Shown: one piece after another, positions 44,093 through 51,857 of the stretch | Position numbering within the stretch: the first letter of the stretch is position 1 | How the letters are laid out: each line of letters opens with the position of its first letter | Source of the DNA: Candidatus Sulfotelmatobacter sp. | Lineage (GTDB): Bacteria; Acidobacteriota; Terriglobia; Terriglobales; Acidobacteriaceae | Assembly (NCBI GenBank): GCA_017883385.1 | Contig: JADGNQ010000003.1 | Coordinates: 62,001-126,000, forward strand | Length of the DNA: 64,000 nucleotides | Reading direction: 5' to 3' | Program-made: the position numbers and the translations under genes | Notes under the pieces: generated by a model | What the model was told of the DNA's origin: nothing | The model's input: only the letters and a program-made list of their open reading frames with translations | Database searches by the model: none

Positions 44093-45109
44093 ATGCCCGA
44101 TTTTTCCATTGGAGTTGATCTCGGCGGCACCAACCTGCGCATCGCGGCCATCAGCACCGACGGCCAGCTTCTAGAAAAAATCACTCTGGGCGTCAAGGTT
44201 GCCCTCGGCCGCGACCACGTCATCGGCGAAATGTGCGACGCCATTCACCGCCTGACCGATCAGTATCGCGGCGGCGGCACGTTTGTCGGCGCAGGCATTG
44301 GCGTCCCGGGCATCATCGACATGGAAACCGGCATGATGCGCAAGTCCGCGAATCTTCCTGGCTGGTCCGACTATCCCGTGCGCGATGAGATCGAACGCCG
44401 CCTGGGCGCTCGCGTCTTCCTCGAGAATGATGCCAACGTCGCCGCGCTCGGCGAAAAATGGCTGGGAGCAGCCCGCGACGTCGATAACATGGCGATGGTC
44501 ACCCTGGGCACCGGCATCGGCGGCGCCATCATCCTGAACGGAAAACTCTTCTACGGCATGAACGGCATGGCCGGCGAATTCGGACACGTCACCATCGAGC
44601 CCAACGGCGTCCCCTGCGGCTGCGGCAATCATGGCTGCGCCGAGCGTTACGCTTCTGCGACGGCTGTCGTACGCATGGCCCGCGAGGCAATCGACTCCGG
44701 CCAGGCACCGGCCCTCGCCAAGGCCGCCAGTTCCGACGCGGAATTCAGCGCCAAGTCGATTTACAATCTCGCCCTTCAGGGCAACGAAGACGCCCAACGC
44801 ATCTTCCACCGCTTCGGCGTGTCCCTGGGGATGCTGCTGGCCGATCTGATCAACGTTCTCAACCTGGACATGTTCGTCATCGGTGGCGGAGTACTGAGTG
44901 CCTGGGACGCCTTCGCCCCCCCCATGTTCGCAGAATTGCGCGAACGTTCCCTGGTCTACGCCGCAACCGCCCCAGACGATCCTCTCGGCAAGAAGGAAGG
45001 CGCGTCTGCCCAGATCGCCAACTACACGCGAAAGAAGACGATCATCACCCGCGCCCTGCTAGGCAGCGACGCCGGCCTCTACGGCGCCGCCAGAATCCCC
45101 ACATCGTAG
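44093..45109 (+). CDS. ROK-family glucokinase
   Basis: A 338-residue sugar kinase starting at the ATG at 44093 (MPDFSIGVDLGGTNLRIAAI). It has FLENDANVAALGEKWLGAAR, the catalytic MAMVTLGTGIGGAIILNG, EFGHVTIEPNGVPCGCGNHG with CAERYAS (zinc motif) and VIGGGVLSAWD. It probably phosphorylates glucose at the start of glycolysis. The frame runs 32 codons further upstream into repeat sequence, which is not coding. It may take over the role of the frameshifted ROK gene at 24.6 kb. Confidence 0.93.
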   Translation: MPDFSIGVDLGGTNLRIAAISTDGQLLEKITLGVKVALGRDHVIGEMCDAIHRLTDQYRGGGTFVGAGIGVPGIIDMETGMMRKSANLPGWSDYPVRDEIERRLGARVFLENDANVAALGEKWLGAARDVDNMAMVTLGTGIGGAIILNGKLFYGMNGMAGEFGHVTIEPNGVPCGCGNHGCAERYASATAVVRMAREAIDSGQAPALAKAASSDAEFSAKSIYNLALQGNEDAQRIFHRFGVSLGMLLADLINVLNLDMFVIGGGVLSAWDAFAPPMFAELRERSLVYAATAPDDPLGKKEGASAQIANYTRKKTIITRALLGSDAGLYGAARIPTS

Positions 45110-45142
45110 TAGCCTTCGAGCGACTCCACAGGCGTCGCGATC

Positions 45143-45279
45143 GGGAAAGCACGGCTTCAGACGTGCCGCTGCGGACCCCCGGGATTGCGCCTCATCATGT
45201 GACGGAAGCGTGCACAACCGTGGAAGAGCGGCGCTTTGAGCGCCGCGTTAGCGGGCAGAAGCGATCTGGGCTTCAGCCC
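45143..45279. repeat. Cluster of three dispersed repeats
   Basis: In the spacer between convergent genes lie an imperfect TTCA-loop hairpin (GCACGGCTTCAGACGTGC, 45149-45166), a GTGGAAGAGCGGCGCTTTGA segment near 45219 that matches 40779, and GGGC-TTCA-GCCC (45268-45279). Confidence 0.6.
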
Positions 45280-45307
45280 CTGTGGTCGTATTCCTTCGCC
45301 TTGCATG

Positions 45308-46426
45308 CTATGACGCCCCGGCGACCTTCCGTGCCGAATTCAGCAAAATCTGATTCTGCTCCGGCGTCCCAATGCTCACGCGCACGCAACTCGGTGCTCC
45401 CCAAACCCCCAGCGCTCGCACACTGACTCCTTCTCCGCGCAGCCGCCCCGCGAACGCGGAAGCATCTTTGCCCACATCGCAATACAAAAAGTTCGCCGCC
45501 GTCGGCACCACGCGATATCCCAGCTCTGACAATCCCACGCCGAGTATCTGTGCCTGCGCCGCGTTGTTGGAGACAGTCCGTCCAATATGGTTCTGATCGT
45601 CAAGCGCCGCCAGCGCTGCCGCCTGCGCCACTGATGACACGGAATATGTATCGCGCATGCGTGCGCAGTACGCCATCAGTTCCGCCGGTCCAAGTCCATA
45701 GCCCACACGCAGCCCCGCCAATCCGTGCACCTTCGAAAACGTTCGCAGCACCACCACGCTGGCGCCCTGCCCGAGGTAGTCCAGCGACCTCGAATACTCA
45801 ACCTTGCGCTGTGCCGCAAACCGCACCGCAAACTCGTAGTACGCCTCGTCGAGGACCACCACCACATGGCCGGGAACTTCGGCAACAAATTTGTCCACCG
45901 CGTCCGCGTCAAGCACGGTTCCTGTCGGATTGTTCGGGTTCGCCAAAAACACGATCCGCGTGTCTTCGTTGATTGCGTTGAGAATCGCGTCCAGATCGAA
46001 CCCGTCTTCGCGCATCGGAGTCTCGATCAGTTGCGCTCCGGTTGCGTGCACCGCCATCGCATAGACAACGAACGACCGTTCGCTGGTTACCGCGTTCAGG
46101 CCGGACGCGAGCATCGTGTGGCAGAGCAAGCCCAACATCGCGGTCGAGCCCGCAGTCACCAGAACCTGCTCTAAAGGGACACTGTGGTGTGTCGCCAGCC
46201 TGCGACGCAGTTCAGTGCAGTCGTCGTCAGGATAAGTGTGGGTTGCGGCCAGCGCCGACCGCATCGCTTCCAGCGCGCGCGCAGACGGACCAAATGGATT
46301 CTCGTTGGAGTCCAGCTTGATCAGGCGCGGCTGGGTGTCTGCGGGAGCCTGCCGGGCTGGGGCGGTTGGCAGGTAGCTGCTCATTTCCCGCGCCGGCTTC
46401 GAAACCAGGTCAAAGAATCGGCTCAT
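45308..46426 (-). CDS. hisC: Histidinol-phosphate aminotransferase
   Basis: A 372-residue PLP enzyme of histidine synthesis (it may also accept aromatic amino acids). LDSNENPFGPSARALEAM, VTAGSTAMLGLLCHTML, FLANPNNPTGTVLD and LDEAYYEFA are typical. Lys232 in RTFSKVHGLAGLRVGYG is the PLP lysine. Last gene of the minus-strand group trpS-scpA-scpB-rluB-hisC, 12 bases after rluB. Other his genes are not in the window. Confidence 0.93.
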   Translation of the reverse strand: MSRFFDLVSKPAREMSSYLPTAPARQAPADTQPRLIKLDSNENPFGPSARALEAMRSALAATHTYPDDDCTELRRRLATHHSVPLEQVLVTAGSTAMLGLLCHTMLASGLNAVTSERSFVVYAMAVHATGAQLIETPMREDGFDLDAILNAINEDTRIVFLANPNNPTGTVLDADAVDKFVAEVPGHVVVVLDEAYYEFAVRFAAQRKVEYSRSLDYLGQGASVVVLRTFSKVHGLAGLRVGYGLGPAELMAYCARMRDTYSVSSVAQAAALAALDDQNHIGRTVSNNAAQAQILGVGLSELGYRVVPTAANFLYCDVGKDASAFAGRLRGEGVSVRALGVWGAPSCVRVSIGTPEQNQILLNSARKVAGAS

Positions 46427-46438
46427 GCTCGCCGCTCA

Positions 46439-47203
46439 TCATGAGATGGATTTCTTACTGACTTTTGCGCCAGTCATGCTGGCCGACTTCAGTTGCTCCA
46501 CTTCCTTCAACGTGAGTGAGCGGAACTTGCCCGGCGGAATATCCAGCGTAAGCGGGCCATAACGCACCCGTTTGATCTTTTCCACATGATGTCCGACCGC
46601 TTCAAACATGCGCCGAATCTGCCGGTTCCGCCCCTCGACTAGAGTGATCTCATACCACGGATTCGCCGCTTCCTTCACCACGCGTACCAAAGCCGGCCCG
46701 GTCTTGACGCGCTTGCCATCGTCGGTCGCGATCGACACTCCCGCTCGCAGTTTCGTGATCGCCTCTTCCTTCGGTGTTCCCGCGACCTTCACCACATAAG
46801 TCTTGGCAACATGTGAGGCTGCCTTCATCAAGCGGTGCGCGAGTTCCCCATCGTTGGTCAGCACCAACAGGCCTTCGCTCGCATAGTCCAGACGCCCCAC
46901 CGGATACACGCGTCCCTTCACCCCACGAATCAGGTCCATGACGGTCGGCCGCTTCTCCGGATCGCTCATGGTCGTGACGTATCCCTTGGGCTTGTTGAGC
47001 AACAGGTAGTGGTGACGCTGCGCCCCGTGCAGAAGCTTCCCGTTGACGCGGACGTGGTCGGTCTCAGGATCGGCCTTGCTGCCCAGTTCGGTCACCACCG
47101 CACCGTTGACCTGCACGGCCCCCGAGGAAATCAGTTTCTCCGCCGTCCGGCGGGAAGCTACTCCAGCAGCAGCGATGATCTTTTGCAGGCGTTCCAGTGG
47201 CAT
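46439..47203 (-). CDS. rluB: Pseudouridine synthase, RsuA/RluB family
   Basis: A 254-residue RNA modifying enzyme. An S4 RNA-binding domain (RLQKIIAAAGVASRRTAEKL, about 3-60) precedes the catalytic domain. VGRLDYASEGLLVLTNDGEL contains the catalytic Asp. YEITLVEGRNRQIRRMFEAV and VKRIRYG-type KIKRVRYGPLTLD complete the family. The place after scpA-scpB is the conserved context of rluB, which modifies 23S rRNA. Confidence 0.93.
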   Translation of the reverse strand: MPLERLQKIIAAAGVASRRTAEKLISSGAVQVNGAVVTELGSKADPETDHVRVNGKLLHGAQRHHYLLLNKPKGYVTTMSDPEKRPTVMDLIRGVKGRVYPVGRLDYASEGLLVLTNDGELAHRLMKAASHVAKTYVVKVAGTPKEEAITKLRAGVSIATDDGKRVKTGPALVRVVKEAANPWYEITLVEGRNRQIRRMFEAVGHHVEKIKRVRYGPLTLDIPPGKFRSLTLKEVEQLKSASMTGAKVSKKSIS

Positions 47204-47241
47204 GATGAAATTCCGAATCTTAGCGACACATCAAAAGCCGA

Positions 47242-47320
47242 GCCCCGAAGGGGCGGCATCCATTAGCCCCGGACGTAAGTCCGGGGTGCGAATAGGAAAT
47301 CGAACAGGTCCCGAAGGGAC
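47242..47320. repeat. Three GAA/GTAA-loop hairpins in the scpB-rluB spacer
   Basis: GCCCC-GAA-GGGGC (47242-47254), CCCCGGAC-GTAA-GTCCGGGG (47267-47286) and GTCCC-GAA-GGGAC (47308-47320). The first and third are followed by GGCA. They fill the 134-base spacer of an otherwise compact operon. Confidence 0.8.
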
Positions 47321-47337
47321 GGCACAGGCCGGGCTCT

Positions 47338-48027
47338 TCAGCCCGCCTTCTCCGCTTCAGACACGCTCTCGCCCGCCGGTTCATCCTCGGCCGACCCACC
47401 GCTCTCGGCCGGTTGCACAGAATCGGCTGACGCCGCGCTCTCCGCCGGAACCAACTCCTCCTGAAACGACTCCGCCACCAGCTTCTCGAACTCTTCCATG
47501 CTGGGCAGTTCATTCACGTCCTTCAGCCCAAACCGCATCAGGAATTCCTTGGTCGTCTTATACAGAATCGGCCGCCCAATCACCTGCTTACGCCCCGCCG
47601 TTGTGATCAGTTTGCGATCCAGCAGAGTCCCAATCACCCCGCCCGAATCGACGCCGCGAATGTCGTTGATCTCAGGCACCGTGGCCGGCTGCTTGTAAGC
47701 AATCACAGCCAGAGTTTCCAGCGCCGGCAGCGACAACCGGATCGGAGGCTTCAGGCTCTTGGCAAAAGCGCGCACCACTTCGTGCTGCTCTGGCTTGGTC
47801 GACATCCGGTATCCACCCGCGACCTGGCGAATCTCGATCCCGTGTCCGGGTGACCCATACTCGCCCACCAGTTCTTCCAGCGAAGACCGCACGCGCGACT
47901 TGACCTCCGCATCGTCGGCGGCGCCGTCGGCGACAACGGTTTCCCTGACGAGCTGGATCATCTGTTCCAGCGTAATCGGCGTCTCCGCCGCATAAATGAT
48001 GGCTTCGAGTTGAGCTTTTAAGGACAT
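47338..48027 (-). CDS. scpB: Segregation and condensation protein B
   Basis: A 229-residue subunit of the SMC-ScpAB condensin. The two winged-helix domains show as LKAQLEAIIYAAETPITLEQ, GGYRMSTKPEQHEVVRAFAK, LSLPALETLAVIAYKQPATV and PEINDIRGVDSGGVIGTLLD. The last 50 residues are Ala/Glu/Ser-rich and acidic, longer than usual. Encoded just after scpA. Confidence 0.95.
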   Translation of the reverse strand: MSLKAQLEAIIYAAETPITLEQMIQLVRETVVADGAADDAEVKSRVRSSLEELVGEYGSPGHGIEIRQVAGGYRMSTKPEQHEVVRAFAKSLKPPIRLSLPALETLAVIAYKQPATVPEINDIRGVDSGGVIGTLLDRKLITTAGRKQVIGRPILYKTTKEFLMRFGLKDVNELPSMEEFEKLVAESFQEELVPAESAASADSVQPAESGGSAEDEPAGESVSEAEKAG

Positions 48028-48032
48028 AGTGG

Positions 48033-48103
48033 TCAGGGATCAGGGGTCAGGGCCTAGGATCAACGAGTTCAAAACTGATCTCTAGCCCCTGACCCCTAAT
48101 CCC
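48033..48103. repeat. Inverted repeat in the scpA-scpB spacer
   Basis: TCAGGGATCAGGGGTCAGGG (48033-48052) is largely complementary to CCCCTGACCCCTAATCCCT (48085-48103). This could form a long stem in the mRNA between scpA and scpB. GGATCAGGG-type repeats are common between acidobacterial genes. Confidence 0.6.
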
Positions 48104-48111
48104 TCGCTCTC

Positions 48112-48993
48112 TTACTTCCAGTCGTCGCGCACCGCCGACTGCTCGTTCATGATCTCGTCAAAGTGCGTGTGCTTGCGCACCGCGATCTCGCCGAACAATT
48201 TCTCCTGCCGCACCTGAATCGCCTGCAGCCGCACCATCTCAAGCAGCGCCAGAAACATGCAAACCAGCGCCTGCCGCGACGGAACCCGCATGAGGATCTG
48301 CTTCAGCCGGATGGGCCGGTCCTCCAGCGAAAGCCGACGCCGCAGATAGTCGATCATCTGCCCCACCGTCACGGTCTCCTCGTCGACATTGAGCACCGGA
48401 CGCGTGCGCACCCGCTCCAGCACCTGCTGAAACGTTTTGACCAGATCGATCACGTCCGCGGCAATCTCCGGCTCGGTGCCCTCCGCCTCCATGAATTCCT
48501 TCAACGACGGATTCGACAGCACCGCATCTTCGATCTGCTGCTTCTGCAAAAGCATCTGCGCCGCCGATTTGAACTTCTCATGCTCCAGCAGCCGGTTGAC
48601 CAGTTCGTTCCGCGGATCTTCCTGCTCCTCCGCCGTTGCGAGCGGATCGCGCGGCAGCAGCATCTTCGACTTGATGTGAATCAGCACCGCCGCCATATAA
48701 ATAAAGTCGGCCGCAACATTCACATCGAGTTCACGAATCTTCTCCACATACGCCAGATACTGCGCCGTAATCTTCGCGATCGGGATGTCATAAATATCAA
48801 TGTCCTGCTTCCGGATCAAATCCAGCAGCAGGTCAAGCGGCCCCTCGTAGACGTCGCCCACCGCGACCGCAAACGGCGAATCGTTCTCTTCCTTCTTCGC
48901 CACCGGTTTCGCCGCAGGCGAACCCGCGACGATCGCAGGCGAGACAGCCGTCTGCGTCTCCTCCCCCGAAACGAGTTTTGCTTGTTCCGTCAT
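48112..48993 (-). CDS. scpA: Segregation and condensation protein A
   Basis: The 293-residue kleisin of the SMC-ScpAB complex. The N-terminal domain has VGDVYEGPLDLLLDLIRKQD, IDIYDIPIAKITAQYLAYVE and AADFIYMAAVLIHIKSKMLL. The C-terminal winged helix (QALVCMFLALLEMVRLQAIQ) binds the SMC head. The first 40 residues are an extra Ala/Lys/Glu-rich leader. The upstream spacer holds a dispersed repeat. Confidence 0.95.
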   Translation of the reverse strand: MTEQAKLVSGEETQTAVSPAIVAGSPAAKPVAKKEENDSPFAVAVGDVYEGPLDLLLDLIRKQDIDIYDIPIAKITAQYLAYVEKIRELDVNVAADFIYMAAVLIHIKSKMLLPRDPLATAEEQEDPRNELVNRLLEHEKFKSAAQMLLQKQQIEDAVLSNPSLKEFMEAEGTEPEIAADVIDLVKTFQQVLERVRTRPVLNVDEETVTVGQMIDYLRRRLSLEDRPIRLKQILMRVPSRQALVCMFLALLEMVRLQAIQVRQEKLFGEIAVRKHTHFDEIMNEQSAVRDDWK

Positions 48994-49005
48994 TACTCTG
49001 ATCGT

Positions 49006-49056
49006 CTTGTCATCCTGAGCGAAGCGAAGAGCTTGCCCTGAGCTTGTCGAAGGGAC
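49006..49056. repeat. GTCATCCTGAGCGAAGCGAA dispersed repeat
   Basis: TTGTCATCCTGAGCGAAGCG continues through AGAGCTTGCC to CTTGTCGAAGGGACC, upstream of scpA. It shares its ends with the two halves of the composite repeat at 27.1-27.4 kb. Confidence 0.75.
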
Positions 49057-49150
49057 CTATGCACTCCGTCTGCGCCAAATCGACTGCCGGTTCACTTTCA
49101 ACCGGGTGCCCCATCCTTGTCGCGTTTCTTGCGACAGATGGGGAAGTTGA

Positions 49151-50182
49151 CTACTTCGCCGCTTCATACCCCAGCGACATCCCCATCGCCGCGCGCACAT
49201 CCTCCATCGTCTCACCCGCCGCCTTACGCGCCCGCTTCGACCCTGCCTCCAGAATATCCCAGGCTAGCCGCGGATTCTCCTCGAATTTCTTGCGCCGCTC
49301 CTGCATCGGATTCAGCAACTTCACGATAGCGTCCGCCGCCCATCCCTTGCACTCGATGCACCCAATCCCCGCCGACCTGCAGCCTTCATTCACCTTGGCC
49401 ATCGTGTCCTTGTCGCTGAAGATTTTATGCAGATCCCCCACCGGACACACATCCGGATTTCCCGGGTCCGACCGCCGCACCCGCGCCGGATCGGTCACCA
49501 TGGTCTTCAGCTTCTGCCGCACGACGGGTTCGGGATCGGTGAGCATGACTGTGTTCCCGTACGACTTCGACATCTTCCGCCCGTCGGTCCCCGGCAACTT
49601 TGCGGCGGGCGTTAGCAGGGCTTTGGGCTCAGGGAACACTTCTTTTGACGCGCCATAAAACCCGTTGAACCGCCGCGCAATCTCCCGCGTCAGCTCCACG
49701 TGCGCGACCTGATCTTCCCCAACCGGTACCGCATCCGCCTTGTAGACCATGATGTCAGAAGACATCAGCACCGGATACCCGAGAAATCCATACGTGGTTA
49801 GGTCTTTGCCCTTAATGTTCTCCTGCTGCTCCTTGTACGACGGAACCCGCTCCAGCCACCCAAGAGGCGTAATCATGGACAGCAGCAGATGCAATTCCGC
49901 ATGCGCCGGAACATGCGACTGGATGAAGATCACCGACCTCTCCGGATCAAGCCCCGCCGCCAACCAATCGAGCGCCACTTCGAGCGAATTCTCTTTCACC
50001 CGAGACGTATCCGCGTAGTCGGTCGTGAGCGCGTGCCAGTCGGCCACACAAAAGAAGCATTCGTACTCATCCTGCATGCCCACCCAGTTTTGCAGTGCGC
50101 CAACGTAGTTGCCGAGGTGCAGTTTCCCGGTCGAGCGCATACCACTGAGCACGCGCTTTCGAGATTTTGACGAGGAGGTCAT
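49151..50182 (-). CDS. trpS: Tryptophan-tRNA ligase
   Basis: A 343-residue class I aminoacyl-tRNA synthetase. The N-terminal region carries SGMRSTGKLHLGNYVGALQN (HIGH-type site), CFFCVADWHALTTDY, GEDQVAHVELTREIARRFN and the KMSKS loop (GTDGRKMSKSYGNTVML). GAGGAGG precedes the ATG at 50182. First gene of the group that runs to hisC. Confidence 0.96.
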   Translation of the reverse strand: MTSSSKSRKRVLSGMRSTGKLHLGNYVGALQNWVGMQDEYECFFCVADWHALTTDYADTSRVKENSLEVALDWLAAGLDPERSVIFIQSHVPAHAELHLLLSMITPLGWLERVPSYKEQQENIKGKDLTTYGFLGYPVLMSSDIMVYKADAVPVGEDQVAHVELTREIARRFNGFYGASKEVFPEPKALLTPAAKLPGTDGRKMSKSYGNTVMLTDPEPVVRQKLKTMVTDPARVRRSDPGNPDVCPVGDLHKIFSDKDTMAKVNEGCRSAGIGCIECKGWAADAIVKLLNPMQERRKKFEENPRLAWDILEAGSKRARKAAGETMEDVRAAMGMSLGYEAAK

Positions 50183-50304
50183 TTTCTAGAAGCCCCGCTG
50201 CCCAGCAACACGGCCAGCAAGTGCGGAGCTGTCGGAACGAATCAAATGTTGAAGTGTCATGCAGAGGCTGAATTCGATACTAACATGCAAAAAGCTCTGA
50301 ATGT

Positions 50305-50345
50305 GGGGACAGCCGCCCCCGGCTGTCCGCCGGGCGCAGCCCGGC
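50305..50345. repeat. Double-hairpin repeat (GGACAGCCG family), second copy
   Basis: GGACAGCCG and CGGCTGTCC around CCCC (50307-50328), then GCCGGGC and GCCCGGC around GCA (50329-50345). Compared with the copy at 25.6 kb, two bases in each arm of the second stem have changed together. Confidence 0.8.
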
Positions 50346-50417
50346 GATACGCCCCGATACCCAACGCAAATGCTTTATAATTCGCGCCGCCCCGCTCATT
50401 GGATCAGAGCACATCCC

Positions 50418-51773
50418 GTGAACACTCTCGCCCGCCAGCTCCGCGCCACCGATTACTTCACCCTCGGTTGGGGAACCATGGTCGGAGTCGGCTGGCTCGT
50501 CATCATGGACGACTGGCTGCTGCGCGGAGGCGCCCTCGGTGCGCTGCTCGGCTTCGTGATCGGCGGCGCACTCTTGCTTCCCATCGGATGGGTCTACGGC
50601 AAGCTCGTGGTCGCCATGCCCGATGCAGCCGGTGAGATCGCCTACACCTCCGCCGCCTTCCCGCGCTCCATCAGTTTCGCCACCGGCTGGATGATGACCC
50701 TCGCCTACTTCATCGTGTGTCCGTGGGAGGCTGTCGCCGTCGGCCGCATCGCCGGCTACATCCTTCCCGGTCTCGACTCCGTCGAACTCTACCGCATCGC
50801 CGGCCGCCCGGTGTATCTCCCGCACCTTATCATCGGCCTCGCCCTGACCGCGCTTCTCACCCTGCTGAACTATCGCGGTATCCGCCTCAGCGCGACGTTT
50901 CAGAATTGGACCAGCTTCGGCACACTTGCGCTCTTTGTAATCTTCGTAGCTCTCGGCGTCAGCCGCGGCTCGCCGCGCAACTTTCCCCCGCTGTTCACCC
51001 ATACTCCGTTAATCTCGATTCTGCTGGTAATCCAGATCGTCCCTTATTTCATGACCGGATTCGAATCCGTGGGTAAAGCGGCGGAAGAGGCCAGCCCAGA
51101 CTTCCGCGCGCAGCGTTTCTTCCGTGCCATCTGGATGGCCATCGTCATCGGCATCCTCTTCTACGCCAGCATCGTAGCCGCGGTCGCGTTCGTGGCCCCT
51201 TGGCGCCAATTAACTGGCGAAAAGTTCATGACAGCGGTGGCGTTTCAGCAGGCCGTTCGCTCTCGCTGGATCGTCAACATCATCCTCGCCGCCGCCTTGC
51301 TCTCGCTCTTCAAATGCTTCAACGGAAATTTCGTCGCCGCCAGCCGCTTGTTCTTCGCATTGGGCCGCCGCGGCATGGTTGACAGGCGCGTCGGAACCAT
51401 CCATGCCCAGCACCAGACCCCGTCGACGGCAGTCCTCTGTGTTGGCCTGGCCACCGCCGCCTGTATGCTGCTCGGAGACGCGATCCTGGTCCCCATTACC
51501 GAAGTCGGATCAGTCGCCTGCGCCATAGGATGGTCGGCCACCTGCGCCGCGTGCCTGGCGCTCGCGCGCACCCGGCCGGGCATGATGAACCTGTCGCGCG
51601 TCGAGCGCGCTGTGGCTGCCTTCGGACTTGTGGTTGGGATCGCGATGGCGCTAATGAAGGTGATCCCGCTAGTCCCCGGCCATTTCACCGCCTACGAATG
51701 GATTGCCCTGGGAGTCTGGATCGCGCTAGGCGCAATCTCGCACCGAAGAAGAACTGCGAACGCTCAGATGTAA
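50418..51773 (+). CDS. APC-family amino acid/polyamine permease
   Basis: A 451-residue permease with about twelve membrane segments. The N-terminus (LRATDYFTLGWGTMVGVGWL) matches the first APC helix with its Gly-rich unwound part. FMTGFESVGKAAEEASPDFR is the conserved helix 6 to loop region. The start is GTG at 50418 (MNTLARQLRATD). The frame extends upstream through the double-hairpin repeat and is not coding there. The D-aminoacylase-like gene follows, so the substrate may be an amino acid or peptide. Confidence 0.88.
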   Translation: MNTLARQLRATDYFTLGWGTMVGVGWLVIMDDWLLRGGALGALLGFVIGGALLLPIGWVYGKLVVAMPDAAGEIAYTSAAFPRSISFATGWMMTLAYFIVCPWEAVAVGRIAGYILPGLDSVELYRIAGRPVYLPHLIIGLALTALLTLLNYRGIRLSATFQNWTSFGTLALFVIFVALGVSRGSPRNFPPLFTHTPLISILLVIQIVPYFMTGFESVGKAAEEASPDFRAQRFFRAIWMAIVIGILFYASIVAAVAFVAPWRQLTGEKFMTAVAFQQAVRSRWIVNIILAAALLSLFKCFNGNFVAASRLFFALGRRGMVDRRVGTIHAQHQTPSTAVLCVGLATAACMLLGDAILVPITEVGSVACAIGWSATCAACLALARTRPGMMNLSRVERAVAAFGLVVGIAMALMKVIPLVPGHFTAYEWIALGVWIALGAISHRRRTANAQM

Positions 51774-51857
51774 AGCGCTCCCTCAGCGTCCTTCGCGGCA
51801 TTTCTTCGCGAACTCTGCGGTAAGCTCTTGTTCTTAGTACCAATGGAGACGAAATCA

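Noticed and set aside
43045-44118. 357-codon plus-strand frame overlapping mutM
   Set aside because: Another frame of mutM with Arg/Pro/His-rich composition. mutM itself has all catalytic motifs.
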